A stretch of DNA of 64,000 bases from CAWCPR01 sp963797475 (GTDB taxonomy: Bacteria > Chloroflexota > Anaerolineae > Anaerolineales > UBA4823). The notes beneath the pieces were generated by a model. The model was not told where the DNA came from. It searched no databases and saw only the letters and a program-made list of their open reading frames with translations. Numbering within the stretch: the stretch's first letter is position 1; each line of letters opens with the position of its first letter. The position numbers were made by a program, and so were the translations under genes. Of the stretch, positions 53,257 through 61,945 are shown piece by piece. The DNA lies in NCBI GenBank assembly GCA_963797475.1, contig CAWCPR010000009.1, positions 62,001 to 126,000 of the forward strand, given 5' to 3'.

Positions 53257-54660
53257 CTATCGCTTCTTCCGCACCTCACCCATCCCTTCCAGCAGCCTTC
53301 TGCCAAAGGGCGTAAGCTGGATTGAGGAAAGCTCTTCGTATCGCGGTCCGAGAATCTTGTGCGGCTCATACTCAGGCAGAAGCACGCCAAAATCAATCTG
53401 GGGGGCGACCGCCATCCGTTCGATGATGCCTCTCAAAATACGCCTGGCGCTGGATTGATCTTCGATCGGCCAGATCATCCCGGAAGATTCGATCAGCCGG
53501 TCTGCAAACGAGTCAAATGGCATTGCGCTCTGCAAAGGTAAATCCAGCAGCAAGTCCAGAGTCAGGTCTGCAAAACCGGGCGGGGGATACTCGAAACCGA
53601 ACGGCGCGGCGATCGCCCAGTTGACCTGGGTCCACCAGGTGGCGAAGAGTCGCCATACTTGCAGCGCAGCCGCAGCCTCCAGGAAAGTTTCACCGTCTGG
53701 GGTCACTCGCCAGCGCTTGCTCGGAGCCCCGCTGGCTAACCCGCCAAGAGACGCCAGCACATGCCGAAAATACAAAGGCCAAACGTCCAGCTCGCTGCGG
53801 ATTCGAAAAACCCGATCGCCGATCTCCTCCTCCAAAACCGGCGGGTGGACAAATTGGGCGCAGATGGCGTGCACGGCTTTCAACGGCAGGTTCCCGGTCG
53901 ATTGCGTGCCGGTGACGCGGTTGTCGCGCAGATAGGTGAGCAGGCTGATAACGTCCCGGCGCAGCGCCAGGTCTTCGGCGGCTTTTTGCAGGTCTTCGGG
54001 AAAAGGCTTCATCCAGGGGTCCGGCGGGATCAAAGACCGCCTTTCGAGGTCTTCCTCATCTACGTACCAGTCAGACGAGACCTCCACGCTCTTGCCGCGG
54101 CCCATATGGCGCAGCCGGTCATTGATCTCGTCCAGGGAGAAAGCGTCCGGGTTGAACTCCCCGCCAACCCATTCCAGGTACTCGTCGTGCTCGGCGTGTT
54201 CTGGGTCGTTGATCGCCTCCAGGAAGCCCTCGTAGCCCCACACACCGCCAACGTCTTCCGGCGGGCAGGCGCGCTTGCCCTTCAGGCAAACCGGGTAATG
54301 CTGGCCTTCTTCGGCCGGCAGGATCTTCTCGACCAGCAGGGTGTGGTCCCAGGAATCCCCGAAATCATACTCGTAGGTGAAGCGGAAGCCTTCTCCCGGG
54401 ATCACCTGGTTGAGCTTGAAGCGTTCCTCCGGCTTAATCCCCAATTCGCCCCATTCGTCGTCGGCAGGGTCGCCGTAATATTCGTCATAAATGGTGAACT
54501 GGTGCAGGTGATAGCCCCCCCAGCCCATCACGATCTGCAGGATATCGTGTAGTTTGAGCAGAGTGATGTTCCCCGGCACCTGGATGCGCCGCCAGACCGG
54601 TGGGTGCGAGTTGTCCAGGCTTACTTTGATCTGGTAAATAGAATCGGGTTTCTTCGCCAT
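53257..54660 (-). CDS. pRiA4b ORF3-like protein
   Basis: The 467-residue protein has an N-terminal PRiA4_ORF3 domain (about residues 5-180): YQIKVSLDNSHPPVWRRIQV, LLKLHDILQIVMGWGGYHLH, YEYDFGDSWDHTL and CLKGKRACPPEDVGGVWGYE. The remaining 280 residues are helical and unrecognised. The domain is widespread, often near mobile elements, but its function is unknown. No transposase lies nearby, though a repeat element sits directly upstream (54718-55005). GGAGGGA about 11 bases upstream can serve as ribosome site. Confidence 0.82.
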   Translation of the reverse strand: MAKKPDSIYQIKVSLDNSHPPVWRRIQVPGNITLLKLHDILQIVMGWGGYHLHQFTIYDEYYGDPADDEWGELGIKPEERFKLNQVIPGEGFRFTYEYDFGDSWDHTLLVEKILPAEEGQHYPVCLKGKRACPPEDVGGVWGYEGFLEAINDPEHAEHDEYLEWVGGEFNPDAFSLDEINDRLRHMGRGKSVEVSSDWYVDEEDLERRSLIPPDPWMKPFPEDLQKAAEDLALRRDVISLLTYLRDNRVTGTQSTGNLPLKAVHAICAQFVHPPVLEEEIGDRVFRIRSELDVWPLYFRHVLASLGGLASGAPSKRWRVTPDGETFLEAAAALQVWRLFATWWTQVNWAIAAPFGFEYPPPGFADLTLDLLLDLPLQSAMPFDSFADRLIESSGMIWPIEDQSSARRILRGIIERMAVAPQIDFGVLLPEYEPHKILGPRYEELSSIQLTPFGRRLLEGMGEVRKKR

Positions 54661-54717
54661 ATGATTTCAATCCCTCCGGGATTACATTCAACAAATCATT
54701 ATTGTACTGGCCAACCG

Positions 54718-55005
54718 CCCTCACCCTTCCCCCGACCCCTTCCCTCTCCCGAAATTCAGGAGAGGGAAGGGGAGCAACTGCCTCAAGTCGACGTTCTCCC
54801 CTCGCTCGAATCCGGGTGAGGGGCCGGGGGCGCTCTTCTCCCCTCGCCCAAAGACAGGCCAGGGAACGGGACTGCTCTTCTCCCCTCTCCCAAAGACAGG
54901 CCAGGGAACGGGACTGCTCTTCTCCCCTCGCCCAAAGACAGGCCAGGGAACGGGAGCTGCTCTTCTCCCCTCGCCCAGAATTGGGAGAGGGGCCGGGGGT
55001 GAGGG
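54718..55005. repeat. 288-bp repeat element with inverted ends and 42-bp tandem core
   Basis: The left end CCCTCACCCTTCCCCCGACC and the right end GGCCGGGGGTGAGGG are imperfect inverted repeats, extended by TCCCTCTCCCGAA and TTGGGAGAGGGG. Inside, a 42-bp unit (starting GCTCTTCTCCCCTCGCCCAA) occurs at 54832, 54874 and 54916, with a partial fourth copy at 54959. Elements with CTCACCC...CTCTCCC ends are common in Chloroflexi and cyanobacterial genomes, but no transposase is present here. It lies 57 bp upstream of the pRiA4b-like gene. Confidence 0.8.
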
Positions 55006-55187
55006 CGACAATGATATTCAAATAGCTACCAAACGTTTTCATCGATGTCTACAGAATGAGCATATCAAAGAGTGAGACTCTGGTCAAGCATTGACGGCCA
55101 ATTCTTGGCTCGCCAAAAAATTGGGGTGCGCAAGCGGAAAAATATTCTGCTTGCACACCCCAAACCCCTTTGAAGACACGCCTGCGG

Positions 55188-55949
55188 CTATGGGCCGGGC
55201 GGGAACTGGGCTGCGCCTTGCAGCGTGCCGTTCTCGACGTGCGAGATGCCGCTATCGACGAGCTGGTTGCCGTAGCTGTCCGTCACCCGAAACGAATACG
55301 GCCCCGGCCCCATGCCGGGATTGGTCTGTACAAAGTAGTTGTAATCGGTGCGCGGCGCCGCCACCCACTGGCCGCTGCCATCCCGGTACTCAAGCTTTGC
55401 AACCGGGTTGCGGTGGTTGCGAATTTGCACCGCCGTCCACCACTGGTTGCTGCCATCTTTAAAGTGATAGGCGATCGGCCCGCTCAGGGCCGGGCTGACC
55501 ACCTGCCACGAGATGGAAACCCGCCCCTGGGGCAGGTCGGCGATGCGGGCGAAAGCCTCCCGGCTCAGGTCGAGATGCCCGGCCTGGCATTCCGGGCACA
55601 GGTCCACGATGCGGACGGTGACCGCGCCCTTGGGCCCGCTGATGGTGACGTAAGCGCCGCAAACGGCGGCGTTATCATACTCGACGGCGTTCATCGCCGC
55701 CACCATCAAGTCCTGCGGCGACGGGTCGAACAGGCAGGCGCCCGCCCCGGTGGCGTTGTAATAGGTAGCGATCCCCTGGTGGATGGGATTGGCCTTCGCC
55801 TGGGCCTTGAGCGCCAGCGGCAGCCAGGTCGTCAGACCGCCGGGCGCCTGGGCGCGGCCTGAGGGATAAGCCGGCAAAGCCAGCCAGGCCAATAAGACCC
55901 CCAGCGCGGCAATGGTCTTCCAAATGGAGCGAGTTCCCGGTTTATGCAT
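55188..55949 (-). CDS. Secreted bacterial expansin
   Basis: The 253-residue protein has a signal peptide (TIAALGVLLAWLALPAYPSG). The double-psi barrel domain (about 55-155) shows QGIATYYNATGAGACLFDP, MVAAMNAVEYDNAAVCGAYV and VRIVDLCPECQAGHLDLSRE, with the expansin Asp in IVDLCPECxxGHLDLS. The CBM63-like second domain (about 160-245) has the aromatic face QWWTAVQIRNHRNPVAKLEY and DYNYFV. Expansins loosen cellulose networks without hydrolysis. The protein resembles Bacillus YoaJ. It lies 28 bp downstream of the DUF4091 gene, so the pair is an operon, possibly for attachment to or growth on plant matter. Base composition is visibly richer in G/C than the flanks. Confidence 0.9.
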   Translation of the reverse strand: MHKPGTRSIWKTIAALGVLLAWLALPAYPSGRAQAPGGLTTWLPLALKAQAKANPIHQGIATYYNATGAGACLFDPSPQDLMVAAMNAVEYDNAAVCGAYVTISGPKGAVTVRIVDLCPECQAGHLDLSREAFARIADLPQGRVSISWQVVSPALSGPIAYHFKDGSNQWWTAVQIRNHRNPVAKLEYRDGSGQWVAAPRTDYNYFVQTNPGMGPGPYSFRVTDSYGNQLVDSGISHVENGTLQGAAQFPPGP

Positions 55950-55977
55950 CCTGAGTCCCTGGGCTCAAGCCTTTAGA

Positions 55978-58710
55978 TCAAGCCCCCGGCTCCTTCACCA
56001 GCGGCAGGTAAAGATCGAAATACGGCCAAAAGGCGTTGTTGGACAGCTCGGACCAGGCGCCCTGCCCGTCCTGGGTTTTCAAGGCGAAGAACAGCGTGCC
56101 GCCGCTGTAAGGCAGGTTGGCGAGAAAACTGTCCTGGTTGCCGGGCAGGGAGGCCGCCAGGCTTGCGGCGCTGTCCCAATTTGCGTCGTTGATGGGCATA
56201 CTGGAATAACGGAGGCTCGTGGAGGCCGCGCTGGAGGGCGGGGTCCAGCGCAGGGTGGCGCTGAACGTCCCGGCTCCGGCGGACGCCCCGGTCACGCGCA
56301 GGTCGCTCACCGGCGGGTTGGCGGCCTGGATTTCCAGATAGTTGAGCATGGTGTACTCGTCGAAAATACCCATACTCAGCGTCAATTTAGAATCGCCGAT
56401 GAGGACCCTTTTGGTGCGCACCAGGTAGGGATTCGCCGGCGTGGTCGCCTCGTCGTCGACCAAGCTGACGCCCTCGATGTCGATTTTCTGGTGCGAATAC
56501 GTGCGGCCCTGCCAGCCCACGGAAACCGTGACATCGTACTCCCCGCTGGGCAAGTCGAACTCGAAGGTCGCCGGGCGGCCCCAATCCGAGTACAGGATGC
56601 TGCTCTGCAGGGCGTTCGGCCCGCCGCCCAGCCAGGCCGTCATCCAGTTCGCATCCGGCGGGCTGTACCAGCCATAACCGTCGACCGGGCTGTAATCGCC
56701 GGGGCCGATTTTCAGGTACGTGCGGCCGTTCAACACGAGCGGGTTGGCGCCCGGCTCGCCGCCGGGATCCTGGAAGTTGATGTAGTAATCGCCCGGAGGC
56801 CCCACGGCGCGCGGGTGCGTGGGCGCGGGCTGGATGTCCGGGATGACGGCGATCTCGCCGCCGTCCTTCAGGCCGATCAGGCGGCGCAGGTTATACATGA
56901 ACTCGCTGTCGCGCGTGTAGCTGGTCAGGCCGGCGACGATCTTGTCGACCTGCGGGTCGGCCGGGTTGGCCTGCCCGACCGCCGGCTGCCCGCCGCTCAA
57001 GACGTACAGGTACTCGTAATCCTCCAGGCTGTCGCGCATCAGCTCGAAGCGAATGGAAGGGACAAAACGATGGTTGTTGGAGCCGTAGGGGATGGCGGTG
57101 TTGTTCTCCGCCGGCGGGTAGAGCATAAACGTGTCGCCGTTGTGCCCGTCCGTCAGCGGGTTCGTCCACGGGTTCTTGCTCCAATCGTTGAGCGAATAAT
57201 AGGCGATGCCGCCCAGGCGGTATTTCCACAGGAACCAGCCGGTCAGCTTGCTCTCGACGCCGGGGTGATCCAGGGTGATGGGGTTGAAATAGGGCGGGCG
57301 GGTGCTGTGCAGGAAATAAACCCAGGTCTGCTCGCCGTGGTTCAGGGAGCGGTCGTTTGAGACGGCCGGGTCGTAATTTTGCAGCACCGGCAGCCAGATG
57401 TCGATGTGCGCCCCGGGCTGGTCGTAAATCTCGGGCTTGGGCTCCTCTGAAACCATGAGCTTGAGGCCGGGTGCGGCTGCGTGCGCATAGCGCGAGTACC
57501 AGGCCACGGCGTCGTAACCGGCCTGGTCCTGGGGCTCGTTGGCAAAGTAGTGGTAGGCTTCGTCCAGGTACCCCCGGCTGCTCAGGTAATTCTGCATGGC
57601 TGTCACGTAAGCAAACCAGGCCTGGTTGTAAGCCGAAGTGGGGTTTTGCAGCCAGTCGCTGGCGCTGCGGGTTTGGCCGCAAAAGGTGGATGGGCGCTGG
57701 TCGCGGGAAGAGTCGTTGTTATCGAAAGAGGCCGCCATGAAAGCCGAGAAGCCGCTCCCGCCGTTAAAGGGATTGGCAAACTGGCTGCCCAGCAGGCCGG
57801 AGCCGTCGATATAGCGCTGGGCCAGGTCCTCGAAACCCCAGATGCCGTAGGGGTCGGAGAAGGTGTGCGTGGCGCAGTCGTAATCGATGAACGGCTCGGC
57901 GAACGTGCCCCCGCCGGTCAGCCCGCCCGGCCACAGGATGCTGGAGGGCGTCAGGCGGTGGTCGATGAAGAACTGCTTGATGGCCTCTACGTATTTCCAA
58001 TACTCGGCGCCGGTACCGGGCACACTGTACTTGCCCAGGATGGCCTGGTACGAGAAGTTCATCTGCGAAGCGACGTGCAGCGCATCCGGGATGGCGAAGT
58101 TGAACACGTGCAGGCGCACCGGAACGCTGACCCCGCCCACGTGCACGTTGGTCGTGGTATCGCCGGGGGCTGCGCCCGGCGGCACAGACACGTTGAACCA
58201 GAAGGCTGTGTTTTCGCCGGCCGCCAGCGCCGCCGCCGCCCCGTTTTCCAGGGGCCAGAGCGGGTCGGGATAGGGCCCGCTGCGCCCCAGGCTGTCCGAA
58301 GGCTGGCTGACGTTCACGTACTTGACCTGGTAGATCTGCACCTGGATGCCGGAGCCGAACGGGTCGATGCTGACCGTCACATTTCCGGAGGCGGCCGGCC
58401 TGACGACCAGTTGGAAGGGCTCGAACTCGTTGCGGGCCGCGTAGACCTTGATCTCTGCGCCGGCGACGGACGGCAGCGGGGAGTCTTTGAACACCCGCTG
58501 GCTGGGCGGTGCCGTCCAGAGCTGGTAGGCGGATGTGGATTGGGTTAGCAGGTAGGTGTAGGGTTCCAGGTCGGAGGCAGGGGCAAGAGTACTTGCCGGG
58601 GCAAGAGTACTTGCCGAGGCCGCAGGAGCGGTTGAGGCGGCCCAGGCCTGACCGGAAAGCAGGGATGCCAGCAGCAAAAGCGGGAGGAGGATGCGGGGGA
58701 ATCTCGGCAT
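55978..58710 (-). CDS. Secreted DUF4091 (GH123-like) protein with carbohydrate-binding and FN3-like modules
   Basis: The start is taken at ATG 58710 (MPRFPRILLPLLLLASLLSG, a signal peptide); seven more codons are open upstream. The 910-residue protein has a beta domain (about 50-225), then a TIM-barrel region (about 230-600) with AYHYFANEPQDQAGYDAVAW, where the E of NEP is a candidate catalytic acid, and YFNPITLDHPGVESKLTGWF. The DUF4091 C-terminal part follows (YPPAENNTAIPYGSNNHRFV, SIRFELMRDSLEDYEYLYVL). Then come a malectin-like carbohydrate-binding domain (about 655-785) and an FN3-type module. DUF4091 proteins belong with GH123 glycosidases, though the true substrate is unknown. It is co-transcribed with an expansin. 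Confidence 0.82.
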   Translation of the reverse strand: MPRFPRILLPLLLLASLLSGQAWAASTAPAASASTLAPASTLAPASDLEPYTYLLTQSTSAYQLWTAPPSQRVFKDSPLPSVAGAEIKVYAARNEFEPFQLVVRPAASGNVTVSIDPFGSGIQVQIYQVKYVNVSQPSDSLGRSGPYPDPLWPLENGAAAALAAGENTAFWFNVSVPPGAAPGDTTTNVHVGGVSVPVRLHVFNFAIPDALHVASQMNFSYQAILGKYSVPGTGAEYWKYVEAIKQFFIDHRLTPSSILWPGGLTGGGTFAEPFIDYDCATHTFSDPYGIWGFEDLAQRYIDGSGLLGSQFANPFNGGSGFSAFMAASFDNNDSSRDQRPSTFCGQTRSASDWLQNPTSAYNQAWFAYVTAMQNYLSSRGYLDEAYHYFANEPQDQAGYDAVAWYSRYAHAAAPGLKLMVSEEPKPEIYDQPGAHIDIWLPVLQNYDPAVSNDRSLNHGEQTWVYFLHSTRPPYFNPITLDHPGVESKLTGWFLWKYRLGGIAYYSLNDWSKNPWTNPLTDGHNGDTFMLYPPAENNTAIPYGSNNHRFVPSIRFELMRDSLEDYEYLYVLSGGQPAVGQANPADPQVDKIVAGLTSYTRDSEFMYNLRRLIGLKDGGEIAVIPDIQPAPTHPRAVGPPGDYYINFQDPGGEPGANPLVLNGRTYLKIGPGDYSPVDGYGWYSPPDANWMTAWLGGGPNALQSSILYSDWGRPATFEFDLPSGEYDVTVSVGWQGRTYSHQKIDIEGVSLVDDEATTPANPYLVRTKRVLIGDSKLTLSMGIFDEYTMLNYLEIQAANPPVSDLRVTGASAGAGTFSATLRWTPPSSAASTSLRYSSMPINDANWDSAASLAASLPGNQDSFLANLPYSGGTLFFALKTQDGQGAWSELSNNAFWPYFDLYLPLVKEPGA

Positions 58711-59372
58711 TGCAGCTACTTTTTGAGGCATTCAGGGTCGCGGCGAGCGGACCCATTTTCAAATGTAACCCATGCAAGGCCGGGAAATCAATCACCCACT
58801 GGTCCCGGTGGATTTGGTTGGGAAGGTTTCAGAGGTACGGGGGCTCTGCTGTGGGTTTCAACCCACGGCTCAGAGAGCGGCTCGTGTTGAGAGAAGACTG
58901 CCGGAGCGGACTGGAGAAACTATCTTTCCAGGGCTCCAACCAGGCGATCCCTTTATCTTTGTATTACTCCCCAATGCCCTGTTGATCAGGCTCTAATAGT
59001 CCCTGCCGCGCTGGTCTTCGACTTATTGGTGAAACAAGAGATCAGATCGTTATAAAGGCGGGTTACGCACAATTGTAAGCAGACGCAAGGTTTTATTGAA
59101 CCGGCGAAGACGGGAATCTATAATCCCGATCAGGTCGGCACATTCCATACGGGTAAGATGCCTTTATTGGCAAGTTATTGCAATTAGTAATTGATAAAGG
59201 TTATCAAATCGCTCGTTAAAGCGACCCGGCTAGTCCAGCGAATCAGCCTTTCCCGATCCGCGGAGAATTCAACAACAACTTCGGCTAGCAATATTCCTCG
59301 TACGGATATTCCTTGACAAGGGGATCTATCTTTCCATATTTCTTAACCCATTGGAATAAACTTAGCAGTCAA
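58711..59372. other. Intergenic boundary between the G/C-rich operon and the A/T-rich island
   Basis: No gene or known RNA was recognised in 660 bp. Composition moves from G/C-rich to A/T-rich across it (clearly by 59050). GGAATATCCGTACGAGGAAT on the minus strand (about 59290-59313) carries a direct repeat of GGAATAT. This is a plausible integration boundary, but no attachment site or tRNA was found. Confidence 0.4.
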
Positions 59373-60035
59373 TTAATGCCGATAGTTATTGAATAAGTCT
59401 GGATGTTCGAGGATTTTGTCTGGTTTTTCTAAATTCACCAAGCGCATTTCGGTCAAAGACAATAAATGGGTTGCAATCCCCGTTTTTCTACTTAGCATCA
59501 ATGCCTTAGTAACCATTTCGGTTAATTCAGGTGCTGTGGCAGGCAGTAAGGTACTTAAAATAACAGTTGGAGCTTGGATTTGTTTCGCTAATCGTACAAG
59601 TCCAGTTAATTGTGCCAACGCACTACTTTTTTCTTTGGGTAGAACTCCTTTTTTGAAATCTTTACATTCAGCTAGAATTAATCCGCCTCGATAAGTAGTG
59701 ATATAGTCGATTTCCATGTGCAAATCATTTTTAGAGACTTCGAATCCGAACAAGCGTAGAGAACTATTCACTGATAGTGTTTGGAGAAATCTATGGGTTA
59801 AAATAACAGGAATCGAGCCTTGTTGAACGGCTTGGCATACAAGTTCATTCAGTCGAAATAGAATCGGTGCCCTAGATGGCGGTTGAATCAGTTTTAGGCA
59901 TCCTGAACATTGCATTTCTTCAGCTATCATATTGATAGGGTAAAATTGCATCAAACCGCAATCTGCACACCGGAATTCCATGCCTCGTACCAACATACGC
60001 TTTTTTACGAATCCATCAATTAGATCATCGCTTTC
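59373..60035 (-). CDS. Zinc-ribbon plus PD-(D/E)XK nuclease, C-terminal part of a frameshifted large gene
   Basis: ATG 59996 opens a 207-residue ORF, but the frame is open and sensible further upstream (EESDDLIDGFVKKRMLVRGM), directly continuing the gene at 60020 after a one-base shift in the GGGG run (60038-60041 on the plus strand). The sequence shows a zinc ribbon (CADCGLMQFY and CSGCLKLIQ, two CxxC pairs) followed by a nuclease core HMEIDYITTYRGGLILAECK, with Asp at the second position of EID and the E-x-K of ECK: the PD-(D/E)XK pattern. The C-terminal helices (APELTEMVTKALMLSRKTGI) fit a restriction-type fold. It would cut nucleic acid, likely as a defence effector. The exact subfamily was not recognised. 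Confidence 0.65.
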   Translation of the reverse strand, partial: ESDDLIDGFVKKRMLVRGMEFRCADCGLMQFYPINMIAEEMQCSGCLKLIQPPSRAPILFRLNELVCQAVQQGSIPVILTHRFLQTLSVNSSLRLFGFEVSKNDLHMEIDYITTYRGGLILAECKDFKKGVLPKEKSSALAQLTGLVRLAKQIQAPTVILSTLLPATAPELTEMVTKALMLSRKTGIATHLLSLTEMRLVNLEKPDKILEHPDLFNNYRH

Positions 60036-61165
60036 TTCCCCTTTTTAAGTCCCGCCTTCAGATCATCAAAGTTATATGCATCCTTTTTTTGCAAACGCCA
60101 CAGAAAATCCCGAAACTTCTCATCTTTCAAAATAGCCGAGTCTCCTAAGAGTTTGAGAAACCCCTCTGTATAAGCATGTTTTTCGGTAACTCTTATTTCA
60201 AAGCCTTTTTCACGAAAAACTTCAGCAAAACCATCCTTGTCATTGATGAATTGACCAGTTAAATAACTCGTCTTGTTATTGGACCGATGAACAAATTTAT
60301 CATCAGTGTATCTGATCAAATAACCTTGATTCCATTCCAGGTCTAAATCAATAGGCTTCCCTGCCAACAAATAATTAAGATGTGAAAAGAGAGGATACTC
60401 ATTTGGTCTGATAAAACGAATATCTACAGCCCACTCCCCGCCTTTAGCCAAGTCAGCAAATTCGGGTTTTGGGCTCCTGAAAGTGAATTGTTCTCCATCA
60501 ACTGATGTCTCATCGGTGACTTGATTGGCATATGTACTAAAAATAGCAACTGGGATAGGGTGATCTATAATCCGCGGATCAAAGCCTCCACCCATTTCTT
60601 TTTTAAGGCGTGTAACAAATCTTCTAAGTGTTCTTTTGTCCAAACTAGTTGAGATAACGTTGATCTTACGGCGTTTCCAAGGTTTTTGTTTGAGACTGTG
60701 ACATAAAGCCCCAAAATTCTTGGCACTACGGAGCAAATTATATGGTACACATAATTCTACAAAATCTCGCGTCAAAGAAAACTCCGCAATGCGTAAATTC
60801 CAGAATGCACATAAATCCTTAACTGGATTTTTTCCAACCAGCACAATACTGAGACCCATTGGCCTGGTGTACCTCTGACCTAACTTCATATTGACCCTCA
60901 AATATCGTTGGGTCAACTCAAGTGGTGTTAAGTGCTCTGCGAACTCAGTGAGCCCAGTTATGTAATCAGATAGGTCCAATGATTCAAAGACTACTTCTTT
61001 GGCCTTGAAACCCTCCAGAAAAACATTTCTGTAGAACTCACTTAATGCGCCAACTTGGGCTGCGATACATAAACTTAGCGGGTGCTTGGAATTTATCTTA
61101 GGAACTCGAACATTAGACTTCTCTTCTACAATGGGCTCCTTTAAGAATCCAGAGTATGTTGGAGT
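60020..61165 (-). CDS. Middle part of the frameshifted large gene, unrecognised
   Basis: The first in-frame start codon is TTG 60979, giving 319 residues, but the frame is open to about 61165 and reads TPTYSGFLKEPIVEEKSNVR onward, so this is an internal part. It includes FRSPKPEFADLAKGGEWAVD, IRFIRPNEYPLFSHLNYLLA and LIRYTDDKFVHRSN, with many Phe/Tyr and Lys. No domain was recognised. The stop at 60020 is followed out of frame by the zinc-ribbon/nuclease part. Composition is A/T-rich, unlike the genes to the left. Confidence 0.55.
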   Translation of the reverse strand, partial: TPTYSGFLKEPIVEEKSNVRVPKINSKHPLSLCIAAQVGALSEFYRNVFLEGFKAKEVVFESLDLSDYITGLTEFAEHLTPLELTQRYLRVNMKLGQRYTRPMGLSIVLVGKNPVKDLCAFWNLRIAEFSLTRDFVELCVPYNLLRSAKNFGALCHSLKQKPWKRRKINVISTSLDKRTLRRFVTRLKKEMGGGFDPRIIDHPIPVAIFSTYANQVTDETSVDGEQFTFRSPKPEFADLAKGGEWAVDIRFIRPNEYPLFSHLNYLLAGKPIDLDLEWNQGYLIRYTDDKFVHRSNNKTSYLTGQFINDKDGFAEVFREKGFEIRVTEKHAYTEGFLKLLGDSAILKDEKFRDFLWRLQKKDAYNFDDLKAGLKKGKKAMI

Positions 61166-61252
61166 GGGACAATAATAGGCATTGCTGATGCAACTGGATC
61201 CACATGCCTTTCCATTTCTAAGTTAAAGATATCTTTCCCAGTATCCCAATCG

Positions 61253-61606
61253 TCAACAATGTGATATGAAAAAGGCAATAGCTTCTTTTTTAAAATCTTC
61301 GATGAGTTCGGGGGCAAAAGTATTTTGCTGATCCTCGGCGCATAAGATAACTTTATCTGGCTGGTAACATTCCAAACTGTACCACCAATCTGGTGTAATC
61401 ATCGTACCGTTGGTTGGAATAAAGCAGTTGTAATAGCCCCCCCAGAGAGAAGTATTGTAAATAATAATGCGTAGTAATTGCTCTGGCGCTAAATTATCGT
61501 GAATGACAAATGCCAGTCGTAGGGGTCTACAAGTTAGTTCGGCGCGGCGCCTTTCTATCGGAATTCTAAGCTCTATAGATCTGGCGATATTTCTTTGAGA
61601 TTTCAT
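61253..61606 (-). CDS. N-terminal part of the frameshifted large gene, unrecognised
   Basis: ATG 61606 begins MKSQRNIARSIELRIPIERR, and residues 30-70 read RLAFVIHDNLAPEQLLRIII and YNTSLWGGYYNCFIPTNGTM. I recognised no family for this WGG-containing segment. The frame ends at 61253 after KKEAIAFFISHC. Removing one A from the AAAAA at 61269-61273 (plus strand) gives AIAFSYHIVDDWDTGKDIFN. That middle frame (about 61166-61270) reads on to MPIIVP, and adding one base at the GGG (61166-61168) joins the entry at 60020. With all three repairs the gene is 744 residues, ending in the zinc-ribbon nuclease. Confidence 0.55.
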   Translation of the reverse strand: MKSQRNIARSIELRIPIERRRAELTCRPLRLAFVIHDNLAPEQLLRIIIYNTSLWGGYYNCFIPTNGTMITPDWWYSLECYQPDKVILCAEDQQNTFAPELIEDFKKEAIAFFISHC

Positions 61607-61644
61607 CCATGATCCGTTCCGATAACAAGAAGGTATCGTCTCTA

Positions 61645-61791
61645 TTACTCAGCCCAATCCTTGGCGATCAATTCGGCCTGTTCCAGAATAGTAAGTGTGG
61701 CTTTTTCCTGTTTGTCGGGAGAGTAGCCATATTTTCGCAGAATGCGTTTTACCATCCTGCGAAGATTGGTGTGCATGGACTCCACCATACC
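61645..61791 (-). pseudogene. hsdR: C-terminal remnant of a type I restriction HsdR subunit
   Basis: The last 48 residues before the stop at 61645 include ESMHTNLRRMVKRILRKYGY and then SPDKQEKATLTILEQAELIA, matching the conserved tail of HsdR (V+RILRKYGYPPDKQEKA...VLEQAE). Upstream of about 61791 the frame no longer resembles HsdR. The helicase gene ends 155 bp further on. No hsdM, hsdS or motor domain remains in the window. It marks an old restriction locus replaced or disrupted by the present genes. Confidence 0.6.
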
Positions 61792-61945
61792 TCTCAAGCA
61801 TCTGCCGGAAGCGGAAGCTAAAACTGCGAGCATTGGCGAAGTCGGCGACGCTGATCTTGGCGTGGCGACATCGATTTCAAGGGTCATTGCACAATAATTC
61901 GCGTTACATGGAATCTTTTCACTACAAAGTATTGGACTGTAATAT

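Noticed and set aside
54485..55042. Minus-strand ORF of 185 residues through the 42-bp repeats
   Set aside because: Its repeats are simply the translated DNA repeat, and it overlaps the true pRiA4b-like gene start.
55912..58548. Long plus-strand ORFs (482 and 355 residues) opposite the expansin/DUF4091 operon
   Set aside because: Mirror frames of G/C-rich genes; the minus-strand frames carry signal peptides and clear domains.
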